Assembly: GCA_025618425.1 (NCBI GenBank)
Contig: CM046850.1
Location: 21,991,907-22,055,906, forward strand
DNA: 64,000 bases
Reading direction: 5' to 3'
Origin: Heliocidaris tuberculata
Lineage: Eukaryota > Echinodermata > Echinoidea > Camarodonta > Echinometridae
Positions 1-13,000 of the stretch are shown piece after piece. The notes under the pieces were generated by a model that worked only from the letters and a program-made list of their open reading frames with translations, did not search any database and was not told where the DNA came from. Numbering within the stretch: position 1 is the stretch's first letter; the number at the start of each line of letters is the position of its first letter. Position numbers and translations under genes: made by a program.

Positions 1-299
1 CGCATGCGTTCGGATTCGGAGAGCTATATGCGATACGGAGAATTTAAAACACATATACCCAACACAGTTATAACGAAGAGAGAGGCACAATCATATTATC
101 TGCCTAGTATGAAAATTGGGAATGCAAGTGCTAAAAAGGTGAAGTTGTCCACTTCACAAGGAGATAAGATTACTTTAATTTTGCAGCTTCTAAGCAGAAC
201 AAAATAGTTGCAGAACTTCTTGCACAATTAAGACTTTTCATTATTACATACATCACAGGTAACATCTTTTCCCTAATCACTGCTTAAAGTATAAACAGT

Positions 300-660
300 A
301 CCAAGTCAAATACCTTATCTAACACCTCTTACCTTGTCAGGTAATTATGGGAGTAACAAGTCCAACACCACTTACTTCTAACACCTTGCCATCAACCACC
401 ACTATAGTATCAATGCTTACACCTTATCTTGAACCTAGCACCAATAATCTCATTCCCTAAGAATGGCAGTACTGGGTCTAACACCTTGTCTAACATTGCA
501 TACATCATCAACTACAAATGTAGTATTGATTACTACACCTTATCTTACACCTTATCTTACACTTGATCTAACATCCTGTTTAAACACTGCTTACCTCATC
601 ACCGAGGTATGGCAGTACTGAGTCTAACACCTTGTCTAACACTGCTTCCATCTCTTTATG
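300..660 (-). repeat. Degenerate copies of the IPO5 exon 10 3' end in the adjacent intron
   Basis: Exon text GTGTTAGACTCAGTACTGCC (minus) recurs at about 463-512 as GTGTTAGACCCAGTACTGCC, with the donor GAG|GTAAGC changed to GAGATT. A third, weaker copy lies at about 330-390. Period about 140 bp. Confidence 0.7.
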
Positions 661-3600
661 ACACCCTTCGCCAACAGCTGATATCGCCATCAGAGCAGCA
701 TGCCGCGACTTCCAGTCAGCTGTGGACAGCAAAGTGGTAGGTAATATTAAAGATAATGTTGAAAGAAACTGGATAGACATTATTCCGAAAGGTTAAGTAT
801 ATAGGGACATTATGACGAGGATTTGAAACCCTCAAAGAAATTGAAAGAAATTGGCTAAATATTGCTTAAAAGTCACAAACAATGAAAGCAAAGAATAGAG
901 ATAAGGGTACAAGGGACTACACAATAAATATTTGGTCCAAAGTTTTCTGCAACTATTTCTAGTTTGTGACTAATCATAGCTGGAGCGATGGCATTTCAAG
1001 AGGAATCCGTTTGATGTCACTTTGCTACTATGATATTCTTCCACATACGAGTAAAAAGAATGAGAAAGCTCACATTATTTTTCACCTTTCCCACAACTCA
1101 TTTTCATGCTGGCATTTGAACAGAATTCTTTGATCTGCCCAGATGCTGAACCTGATGTTGAAAAATCTTTTCAATTATCACTTAGGTGTGTACCTTGCTG
1201 TAACATCTTAGGAATGGCAGCCGTGATGTGTGGTAGCATCGTCTTTCCTCCGATGCCACACGCAAACCTATCCAGGGCACTCTCTCCGGCCACGGCGTTG
1301 CTGTCGTTGTCCTCGTCGTCGATCTCGTCAGAGTTGGCCCAGTCAGGGTCGTCCTCCAGGTCCATCATCATGTTGAGCATCAATGGAACTGATAAATGAT
1401 ATAGAGAGAACGACAATGATGTGGAGATTATTCAAAATACACATAAGACGTCCTGGTCTAGTGCCCTCGTTCAGAAGTTGTGGCCCATGGGCCCCTTGCA
1501 GCATGCCAGAAAATGGAATGCAGCCTGCAAAAATATAAATGACAAAACAAACAAAATGCACTTATTTAATGCCATTTAATGTTTATAAGTGGATAAATAA
1601 TATACTTCCCCAACTATGAATCAAAGTCTCAAAAGCTTTTGCACACCTACTCCCAAATTATTCATAATCATCTGTCAGCACTACCATGTATGATGTGAAA
1701 AACAATAATTAACGATCATATCACAAGACAATCAGACTTCAGACTTGTTGCCGGAGCTTGTGTCTAACGAATGTGTCGTTGAGCCTTACTAGACACTCAC
1801 CAGCATTTTCAATGTGTTTAGGGAACCTCCGCAATGTTGCTGCGGCTGCTTCTGACAAGGTCACTACCATCTCCAAACCTAGCTGTCTCCAGCTGTCTGG
1901 CAAGTTGCTCTCCCGTATGATCTGCAAAGAAACAACACCATTACTAAAGAGCAATTTCATACCAGAAAAAGCGACATTTGGACAACATTTTCAAGCCTGC
2001 TAGTCAAATGAATAATTCATATTTCTTTGGGGTATCATTTAGTACAATCAGGAGGCCATATTAATCATTAGTCAATACATATGATTCTTCTATCTGGAGT
2101 GCAATAAATGGAAATGAGGCACATATTGTACCAGACATTTCTCTGTTCCATAACATATACAACTATTATCCAGCTTTTTTTGGACAAAATGACTGGAATC
2201 CAGTCATTTCGTCCAAAAAAAGAAAAATTACTCACTATGACCACTTGACTGTTTCTTTCTGATGTCACTATGTAATGGCAACAAAAAACAAAACAAAAAC
2301 AAAAAAAGATGTACAGTACCTCCTTCTTTAACCCTTTCAAGACAATTGACCACATTTTATGGTTTGGCTCAATAACTTTTGATTCAGAGCTCTAGAAAAT
2401 ATACCAGATGCATGAGTAGAAAGAGCAAAATTTCGGCACACACTAAGGTATTTTTGTTTCATGACCATATTGCGTTTAATGCCAGGAATTTTTTAAAACA
2501 AGAATAAGCTTTAAAATCCTTAAATTGGCAACACATTGAGAGGTTCAAAATCATTATTTTTCATCAAAATTGGCAATTTTTCAACTTTTCAACAAAATTT
2601 TTAACCATGAATATTGTTTTAAAAAACATCACACCTTATTAGAACCATGTAGCACTAAAAGAAAAATATTATTATTGCCAATTTGAAGAACAAAATGTGT
2701 TCATTTAGCCCTTAAATAATTCCTGTCCTGAAAGGGTTAATTCAGGCCACAATGTGTGGGTATACTCACATCCAAGGCAAGGTTTAGAACATTTTCCATG
2801 TACGGTCTGAGGAGCTTGGGCGTGCTCTCTTCTAACTCCAGGAAAGCCTTGAGAAGGGTGTCGTCCTCTTGACCCTTGATACTCTCTGTGACAATCTGTA
2901 AGGGCATAGTCAAATTGGCAACATGTAAACGATAACGGTAAAATATACTCTCTGTGACAATCTGTAGGAAATATTCAAACTCACAATGCGTAAATGATAA
3001 TTATAGAATAAACTCTCTGTGGCAATCTGAAGGAGATAGTCCAATTGGGAATGCGTAAATGATAAGGATAGAGTATATACTCTCTGTGACGATCTGTAGG
3101 AGAGACAAATTGGCAATACATAAATATCAGAATAAACTTTCTGTGATGATATGTATCAGAGGGGAAAATATTTGGATTACCATGTCATATAAATAATAAA
3201 ACAAGCCCTCTGGAGATTTGTTCTCAAAGAAAATGGTCTAATGATGGATTTGTATATACTTACATCCAAAACGCCTGGCATTAAATCCATAAAATGCTTC
3301 TGGATGGCCTTCTCTTTCCCATTGGTCACGATAAACGATATCGTAGCCTTGGCAGCAACAATACGAACCTGATAGGAGAAGAGCAAAGCATTAATAGTTC
3401 AACATCATAAAGCAGATGGGAATAGATTATCTATTTCTAATACAACAACTTGGAAGAAGAAACTAGTTGTGTGGTAATATCTCAATTCACTGAAAATCAA
3501 AGGAAACATTGCACTGTATTTTGAGTGAAATACCTGAAAGTCAATCTAATTATATCTCACACGTTAAATGGGTTGATTAAACCAGCAAAATGTTTAAGAA

Positions 3601-6600
3601 AGTCATACAAATACATTGACAACCTTTAAAACAGAAATGCACATATTGGGCTAGATATTCTATTGACAGTCCTATCAGTTTTTCTTACTTGCATCTATTA
3701 TAAACCTTTTTAATTGATTTATCTGGGGATAAATTATTTGTGTACGGTTTTGAACATCCAGTTTAAATTTGATAGATTCTGCAACTTATTATTTTGTTGT
3801 TGTTATTACTTGAAATTAAGCCTTCATTTTCATTTGTTTGCCTAAATATAGAAAATATGCATCTGATTGCAACTTGCTTGCCAGTTTTTAACATAAAGCC
3901 CAATCGATTGGATTCGGAATAACTCGGCACTAAGGACAACTCTGGCTCAGAAAAATATTGAGATGAGCTTGAATATATCACAAATACTTGCAAGAATTTG
4001 GCATGAAGTACATGTTTTTACACACAAATTTCCAAGTTCATTTGATAGGAATGTGTATAACAATTACGTAATAAGTACTTATGAAAATATAAAGTAGTGA
4101 AATTCTATGAAACATAAAATACAGGGCTACATGCATTTATATGTCCAGTGTACAGCTACATGTAGCACCTGAACTCTTTAAAGCTAATACATCCATGAGA
4201 TGCGGAGTTCACCCAAGTACCGAGTTATCCTCATGCCAATCGATGAACTGCAAAAATCTTGAATATTTATTACCACAGGCTGTTCCTGCTTATCGAGACA
4301 CTGTCCCAGCATACCCTTGATGACGACCAGATAATATTCTTGTTTGTTGCCAAAAATACCAGGAAAATTACTGCGGAGAAAAGGAGGTAATTATGCGCAC
4401 TATGCTCAAGTAAACCTGAATGACGTAAGAATCGCATATAGTTATAACATAGTGCGAAGTTCTTGAATGAATATACTCAACTGTGCATTAAAAGCCTATC
4501 ATTATTACCCTAGCTTTAACCCTTTCACGACAGTGTAAAAATTAAAATTTCTCACGTGAGGGCTACTTACATGTAGAAGTCCACCTATTGTGTTCTGAGA
4601 TTTTAATGCACTACGACCCATGGGCAGAAATATCATTTTGACGGTGGCTCTTTTTTTATTTACAGTGGCTTTTTCAAGAGTTTTGGGGGCTAATCGCCCT
4701 TAGCCCTCGCCTATTTTTTTCACTGTTTCACGACATCACTCCACATTTTGTGGTATGGCTCAAAAACTTTTGATTCAGAGCACTCAAATATATATACCAG
4801 ATGCATGAAAGGAAAGAGCGAAAATTTATGCACACACTGTGTCCATTTTTGTTGCATGACCATATTGCGTTTTACACCAGGAATTTTAAAAAGGAGAATA
4901 AGCTGTGAAATCCTTAAGTTGGCATCACATTGAGAGGTTCAAATTCATTATTTTTAAAAATCAAAATTGGCCATATTTTTCAACATTTCGACAAAGTTTG
5001 TAAACTTGTATATTGTTTTCGAAGACATTGCATGCTGTTAGAACCATGTAGTACTTAAAGAAAAATATCACTGTTGTCAATTTGAAGAAAAAAATATGAT
5101 CATAAAAGGGTTAGGATGGGCTCAAAGCTCTCAAGGAATATCTTCATGCCAATTACCCAGGTAAGATACCTGAATCAAGAGAGAGGGACTAATCAATGCC
5201 TTCAAAATCAACAGAAGTGCCATTAACTGAACCTGAATCTGAAAATTCCCATTTCATTTTTCTTCTACATGTACCTGTTACATAAATGGACTGGCCACAT
5301 TAAGGAAATTGGGAAATAATAAGGAAATTTGCACTTTCCCTTCAATATGAATATGCATCATGAAATTTTGCCAGGAAAAATTTCCTGAAGAATGTTGGTA
5401 ACTTGGCAGAAGCTTTTGTTACAAGCACTTCCATCTCTATATAACCATTCTACGGGAATTTTGTATGGTGATTTTGAAGGTACATATCAATGAAGTGTAA
5501 AGTTTCAGACTTGAACAGTGGTTATTTCTGTTTGATCAAATTTTAACCATATTCAAAACCGTGTGGTACTAGATGCACAGAATTTGGAATGATACAATTC
5601 TTAGATAGTTCCCTTAGAGGGAAAATCCACCCTCACATCAAGTTGGTTTTAAAAGAAGCAGAAAAATGAAATAAACAGATCAATGAAAGTATGAGCAAAA
5701 TCTGATGAGAAATAAGAAAGTTATGAAGTTTGAAGTTGTAATTAATGAAACACTAATTGGCAACTCTGTGACGTAGCTTGCAAGTTCCTCTCCCATTTGC
5801 TCTGTATTTGTATTAAAAAGAAATCACAAATTCCCATTTTCTCCAAAGAAATATGCATTCTCAATATAATTATTGCACATGCGTTTTTACACATGTGCAT
5901 GAACTATAATTCTTGTAGGATTTTGCTCAAACTTTCACTACTCTGTTTCTCTCATTTTTCTGCTTTTATTAAAATCAGAAAAATATCAAGGTGGACTTCC
6001 CCTTTAATACATGTCCATATGAAAATATGCAAGCGATGCCCAGAGAAGAGGAAACAATAATCATACATTGGGCATATGATATCCTTGACACATGTATACG
6101 ACAGGAAGGTCACACAGGAAAGGAATGTAAAATTGAAAGTAAAATTTTAATTTCAACTAACCTTATGACTGTAACAGGATATCAGATTTTTTTGGTAAAG
6201 GAAGAATTCACAGAAAAACAAGAAACGTACTCTTGAGGTTGAGTATTCAATATCAAATTGAAATTGCTATAGGCCATTCTTCACTATTTGATATTAAAGG
6301 GACCGAAAAGTCGCCAGTCGCGGTGTTTTGGAGCTTGGCCCGGCTCGGGTAATATTCAGGAATCTCCGTACATCTTCGGTAAACGAGCACGCAATTGCAG
6401 TGATACGCATTCGACCGAAGAAAGACGAACTGAATAACCCAACTGACAAACTACCCCACCCTCGACGGCAATTTTGTTCGCTGCTCAAAGATTGTTGTTA
6501 TGCACAGCCTTGCAATAGGGGCAAGCGAATGAAATTGAACGTACATGGATATCGAGCGGTGGCTCCCTTTAAGAACTAAAACAACCTTGGTAAAACTTAG

Positions 6601-6953
6601 ATCCAATCAAGAAGCAGTTTTAGTTCGTATTCACACATTTCAATACATTAGATGATTTCATAGAAATCCTAGAATTAAAGGTAAATCTATAATGCCATAT
6701 CTCACCCCTTGAATATCACTAGATAGCTTTTGTTACAGCTTGAGAATCTTTGGAAAGAATTCATTTGAGTACCATATGTACCCTAAAATACATACTTGAA
6801 AATATGGAGGGCGCTTTCCTTGAGCTCGGGACTGTTCGAGGTGCTACACTGGAACAAGAACTGCAAGATGTCTGGCCATAACTGGTTCCCTTCATCATCT
6901 GCAAAACAAGGAATATTGTACTTTCAAACCAGGCGAACTTGTAACCGACATGT

Positions 6954-6994
<41 letters not shown>

Positions 6995-7006
6995 CATTCA
7001 ATCAAT

Positions 7007-7037
<31 letters not shown>

Positions 7038-10000
7038 GCAATGATCAATGAATCAATCCATTCATCTGGCCATCCATCCATCCATATTCAAACATCAATC
7101 AATCAATCAATCAACCAATCAACCAATCAATCCATTCATCTAGCCATCCATCCATAATCAAACATAAATCAATAAATCAATCCATCTGTCCATCCATCCA
7201 TCACTCAATCCACTCATCCATCAGATGAGAGACATTTGCTCAGGGCTTTATTTCTTTAAAAAAATATTGTGTAAGGGTTGAGGTTGCAGTTGGGTTTTCA
7301 GATTAGTTTTAGGGATAGAGTTAGGGTTAGGTCAAGTGTTTGGCCTAGGGGTGAAGTAACAAATTTGGCTTGTGTAGGAAATTGACCACCCATCCACTCA
7401 TCCATCCTTCCATCCATCCATCCATCCACCCATCAATCTATCCATCCATACATCTATCTATCCATTCATCCACCAATAAATCCATTCATTCATCTATCCA
7501 TCCATCCATCCTTCATTCAATGAACTGAATATTTAATTATTAAAATCATCAGAATCAACCTAAGATGAAATTGTGAGTAAGTTCTACGATGACGTCACAC
7601 ACCCTCCACCTCAGCATCTATCCATCTATCTCTCCATCCATCTATCCATCTATCCACCATCCTTCTCATCTATTCATCCATCCATCAATCAACTGAATAT
7701 AATCTAGACAAATTTACCGATAAGATTGCGAGAGAGTTCTGCAATGGCGTCACACACCCTCCGCCTCAGCATGGAGTCGGTGATGTGATGCAGAACTTGG
7801 ACCAGCTGTGCTTTGATCACTTCTTGAACATCCTGGGGTAAATCGGTCCAGACCTGGTCAAAGGCAGTGTTGAAGAGTCGTCGGAGCAGTACGGCAGCAA
7901 GCTGCGTCCTCTGTGCAAGGTAAGAGAGGTGAAGTGAAAATTAAAGCTTACATGTAAGTTCAGGGCCCTGTTTCATAAAACTAATTATCAATAACAAGCT
8001 ATGACAGTTGTTCTAAGCTACTGAAATCTTCATACTTGATTGGCTGAAAGCAAATTTGTCATTAGATCTGTTGCAATTGTTCATGACAACAAGTTTTTTA
8101 TCAAAATGGGTCCCAGAACTCAATTCCAACAAAGCGAAAGAGATTTTGGGGGGACTTTATTAATATTTTATTTAGTTATTTATTTATTTATTTATTAAAT
8201 TTTTAAATTTTTTTTGGGAGGGGGCTTTTATTGATGTAATTTTGAAATAAAGTGTTCAAATGAAAGCAAGCTCAGTAAGGTGGTGGAAAGGAAGTAAACA
8301 TGATAGGAACTTGAGGGAAATCAAAAAATGGCAGAGGAGACAGGAGATGGACAAATAGAAATTGTGATACTGCCAAATTCATCAATATTATTCTTCAGAG
8401 AGAAAATAGAGCAAGATGTATAGATAAAAGAAGTATAGGAACCAGCGGGTCGTTTCATAAAATCAACTCCATGACAATCATAACGCTTGTCAGCGATCTA
8501 TGAAAATGTCATGGCCCTGACAAACTGTTTCACGAAGATATGATAAACGACAACTCAATGATATTGATACTCATCGGCTAAAAAACATAGTCCATCGGAT
8601 TTATCGTCAATCATCCAAACAGATTTTGAGGCTCAGCATTTCCCAAACTGTTCCAAAATGTCACAAATGGGAGTGGAAATGAATAGTGATGATACAAACA
8701 TCCTGTTTTCATAAAAATATGTGTTGCTTATGGCATCTTAGAATTTATCAAAGTGAGAAAACTTGAGGATGCTTTTGCGATGTACGAATCTCAGAGACAC
8801 CAAGATCAGAGACACCAAGGTCAAAGACCAGCAATGAGTGAGATTTTCTGCGCATCAGCGCCAGGTAGGCGAGGAACTGTGCGTTCACCACACGGTATGT
8901 ATTATATATATGGAGACAGGCTGTGAGGCCTGGCATGAGAAAGAGATTTTTGGGCGTGAGTAAGAGCCCTGATGCATGACTGTCTCGCCTAATGCGTGAG
9001 ACTTGGTAGGTCTGGAATCTAGATTTGTACATGTAAGTAAAAGGATACCGTAAGTGACTAATTATGTTCACTTTAGAGAAAATAATTAAATCAAGATGTT
9101 TTATGCCCCAACTTTTATTATTCATTCATGAAAAATACATGGAATATTAAGTATCAAAGCATTGTGTTGTGTGAAAAAGGAAAAATATATAGGGGAACAA
9201 GATGAATGCGACTGCGTCTTCTATATGCCTCTGCCTAAAATTCAGTTGATGGCTCAAACTGTTCTTGAAATCTTGTGATAACCAGAATAAAAAGCCTCTA
9301 ATTACATGTTAATTGACCTCTTTGACATTTGACCTTACACCTTATAACCCCAAAGTCTGATCACTTTATCTCCTCATAGTCATGAATACAAAATAGTAGA
9401 GATACATGTATGTTGATAACAAAGATTTAAAAAAACATTAATTTCACATACACCTGTATAATGGCCTCTATGACCTGTCACTTTTGGCCTACATGAACAA
9501 AAATCTAATCAGATCCTCTCATTATGGTGTTTCATACTAGTTCCAAGTTTGAATTTAATGGATCAAATGGTTCTTGAGATATCACGTTAAGGATAAAACC
9601 TGCAATTTCAGAATTGACCTCCGTGACCTTTGACCTTTTACATATGTACCCCAAAATCTAACCAAATCGTCTTTCTATGGTGATACATACTAGCACCAAG
9701 TTTGAAGTTCATACCTCAAATGGTTCTTGAGTTAATGCTAGAACGAGGCCAACACCTGAAATTTCATAAAAATTGGCAGACCTTGACCTTTGACCTACGT
9801 ACCCCAAAATCTAATCAGATAGTCTTCCTATGGTGATACATACTAGCACTAAGTTTGAAGTTCATACCTCAAATAGTTCTTGAGTTAATGCTAGAACGAG
9901 CTTAACACCTGAAATTTCAGAAAAATTGGCCTCTGTGACCTTGACCTTAGACCTACGTACATGTACCCCAAAATCTAATTTCAGATCGTCTTCCTATGGT

Positions 10001-13000
10001 GATACATACTAGCACCAAGTTTGAAGTTCATACCTTATGTGGTTCTTGAGTTATCGCTCGAACAAGAAAGCGGGACGGATGGACGGACAGACAACCCGAA
10101 AACATAATGCCTCCGGCACCACCTGCAGTGGGCGGAGGCATAAAAAAAAAATTATGAATTGTCGTCGTTCACATGCGTCTGTATACAGACTGTTCTGTTT
10201 TCAATGCTGCTTCTACATGTATGTCAGACGGATGTGGACTTTTTTTATATTAATCTCATTTACTTGTTGGGGGGTCAAGAAGCCATAAGAACATATTGTC
10301 CGTCTGTACAATACTGTAATACAACCATTAGTAAAACTATTTGATAAAGGAATATGCTTGGAGATCGAGAAATAAATTTTCTCTTAATTTACATTTCTCA
10401 TTTTTTCACAGCCCATATCCTAACTAAAAACTGGCTTGTGATGGCGTTCTAAAAAGATATGACAGGTATGCAGCGTCCGAAATACACGGGGTGACGGGCG
10501 ATTTCGCCCTCGTCGGCCCCCATATCGCCCCAATAAATGCTGGAAAACCTGTATTTGGGGGGCGATCGTTTTCATAAGAGTCGCCACCATCAATGATTCA
10601 AAAGAAAATCACTATTATGCTCAAAAAGCAGCTAAATTCAACCTTATCTCGTTGTTGACTCGGAGCTCAGCACACCGCGAAAGTGTAGCATCGTTAGCGC
10701 TAGACCAAATGACAATTATAGCCAGATATCGCATATCGACAGGGAAACTGAAGATAGCGCTTTTTTCACGCATACTACAGTAACTACCCTCATTCTATAT
10801 CAGGGTTGTATAAATTCATCGACAGCTTCATTTCACTTAGTCTTTGCGCGACACCTTTTGTGAAAATTTCCTTTCCGAAAGGCAATATCACTGTTACAAT
10901 GATAGGTCTAAAATTACCATCATCCGTGTAATGAGACTATCACTAGATCTACGACCGGATATTATACACCACACAGAGAAATTGCCCTTACCACATTAAG
11001 TCCGTAGTCACCTCAAAAAATCAATCTGTAAAGCCAAAGCCTGCCTAAAAAAATGCGGAATTAGTGCCTTTTTTTCAAAGCACGCGGCGCTTAAGTCGGG
11101 TTGTGAGAAACAGAGTCAACGAAAACGCTCTACAAATCAAGAAATCGGTGTATTTATGACGGGGCTTTTTACTTATCGCACGCGAGAGCGATGCTCATCG
11201 AGTGAGATGGTATCCGCGAAAAACAAATTGGAAAAGAAAAATCGCCCGGAACTGTGTGCATTCACAGTGTATATGTACGTACGTACGTCCAAGCGGATTT
11301 AGGAGTATTACATGTTTGTGCGAGAGAAAAAAAAAAACACACACCAAGCCCGCCTTTTCGCGTAAAATAAACATCTCCGCGGGAAATACGCCTAATGACA
11401 GCAAATTCGGGTGAAATTGACGTACTGTTGAATTGACCTATTGTTGATTTATTCCTTCAAATTTTGAAGGAAAAAAAAAAAAATCTGATGGGGGGGGGGG
11501 GGGGGGGGGGGTGAAGTAAAAATTTTAAAAATCTATAGAAGGTCTATTTTAAAATTAAATTGGGCAGTATGACGTAAAGTAAACCTGTGCATGAGGTACG
11601 ATTAAAAACCCCAAATTGATAACCAATCTGCACTTTCCATTAAAATGGTAGCCCCAATAACATAAGAAATAGCCCCATAAAATTCAAAAGTAGCCCCAAT
11701 GCAAAAAAAAAAGGTAGCCCCTAAAAAAAATAAATTATTTCCTAGGTTGCAGGTATGGAGTACCGACAAGTCACTTGTCAGGGAAGTTGTCGCTGGTCCG
11801 TGGCAAAGACAGCTTTGTGAAACACTTAGTGGACAGCGTCGAGATGTCGCTGATCTTGTCGTTATGACGGTTTGATGTAACAACCCCTAGATTGCAAGCC
11901 AGTTACAGAGGGAGATAGTAAAATAAAGCATTTACCTCTGGAGGATCTTGATTTCCTATCGTCTGTACAAGAAACTGGACCTTTGCTGCTGGTGCGATAG
12001 TTTCATACATTTGCTGCAAATAGAAATAATAACATTACAAGTGAAATCATTCAGAAAATAAATCAATATTCAGAAATCTGAAGGAGTATACATGAGAATA
12101 TCATCTTACATCAGAGGTGTTGTGGTCCAGTGGATAAGTCCCCGGACTGTGGTTAACCACAAGGTACAGGTTTCGAATCCCTGGCCCAGCACTAGTGTCT
12201 TTTGGCAAGACATTAATCTACATTTGCCACACTCAACCTAGGTGAGGTACATGGGTACCTGGCAGGAATTAATTCCTTGAAATGCTAGAGTGCCGTAAGT
12301 GCAGCCATGCTAAAGCCAGGATAATAATTGTGAAGCCCCAGGAGTGTCAAGTCTGACAGACATGTGGGCTATACAAGAACCCATTATTACTATTAGTGGT
12401 TGCAAAGCATATTCTACAATGCTATTTTGCAAATCGTCTATTACAGTACTCTATTCACCCTGCTAGGAGCCTGAAGGGCATTAAAGGGCAATCCAACCTT
12501 GGTAACGAGATGATTTGTGTGAAAGCAGAAAAATAAGATAAACAGGATGGTGAAAGTTTGAAAGAAATCAGACAAGGAATAAGAAAGTTATGGATGTTTG
12601 AAAAATGAGATCACTATACATCTATGCGAATCTAAAATTGGCAATTTGGTGATTTGATTATGACATTTTTGTGGACAACTCTCCCATTTGTCGTACACAA
12701 AAATATCATTAATTTGCAGTTTTCTTTGAGGCGCTTTTACCCTCGGGGCAGTACTCAAAATATATTGGAGATAGCATATTGTTATAGGTCCTCATGAAAG
12801 AAAAAGATCCTACTGAGTAATACATTTTGAAAAAAGTGACATTTTATTTTTAGTCATTTTGTGTGGAGTGAATGGGGAAGTTGTCCACAGCTACATCACA
12901 GTGACATTACCTATTAGGCCAATTTGAAATTCCCATATGTATAGTGATTACAACTTTCAAAAATTCATAACTTTCTTACTGCTTGTCCAATTTCGTTCAA

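Noticed and set aside
6796..7044. ORF ending in SINQ repeats
   Set aside because: Antisense to IPO5 exon 4 and then the CAAT microsatellite.
8748..9125. 125-codon minus-strand ORF
   Set aside because: No recognisable domain, no splice partners; the DNA looks like a degraded dispersed repeat.
12112..12185. Possible tRNA gene
   Set aside because: The B box has an extra base, no clean cloverleaf, and the sequence continues into a SINE body.
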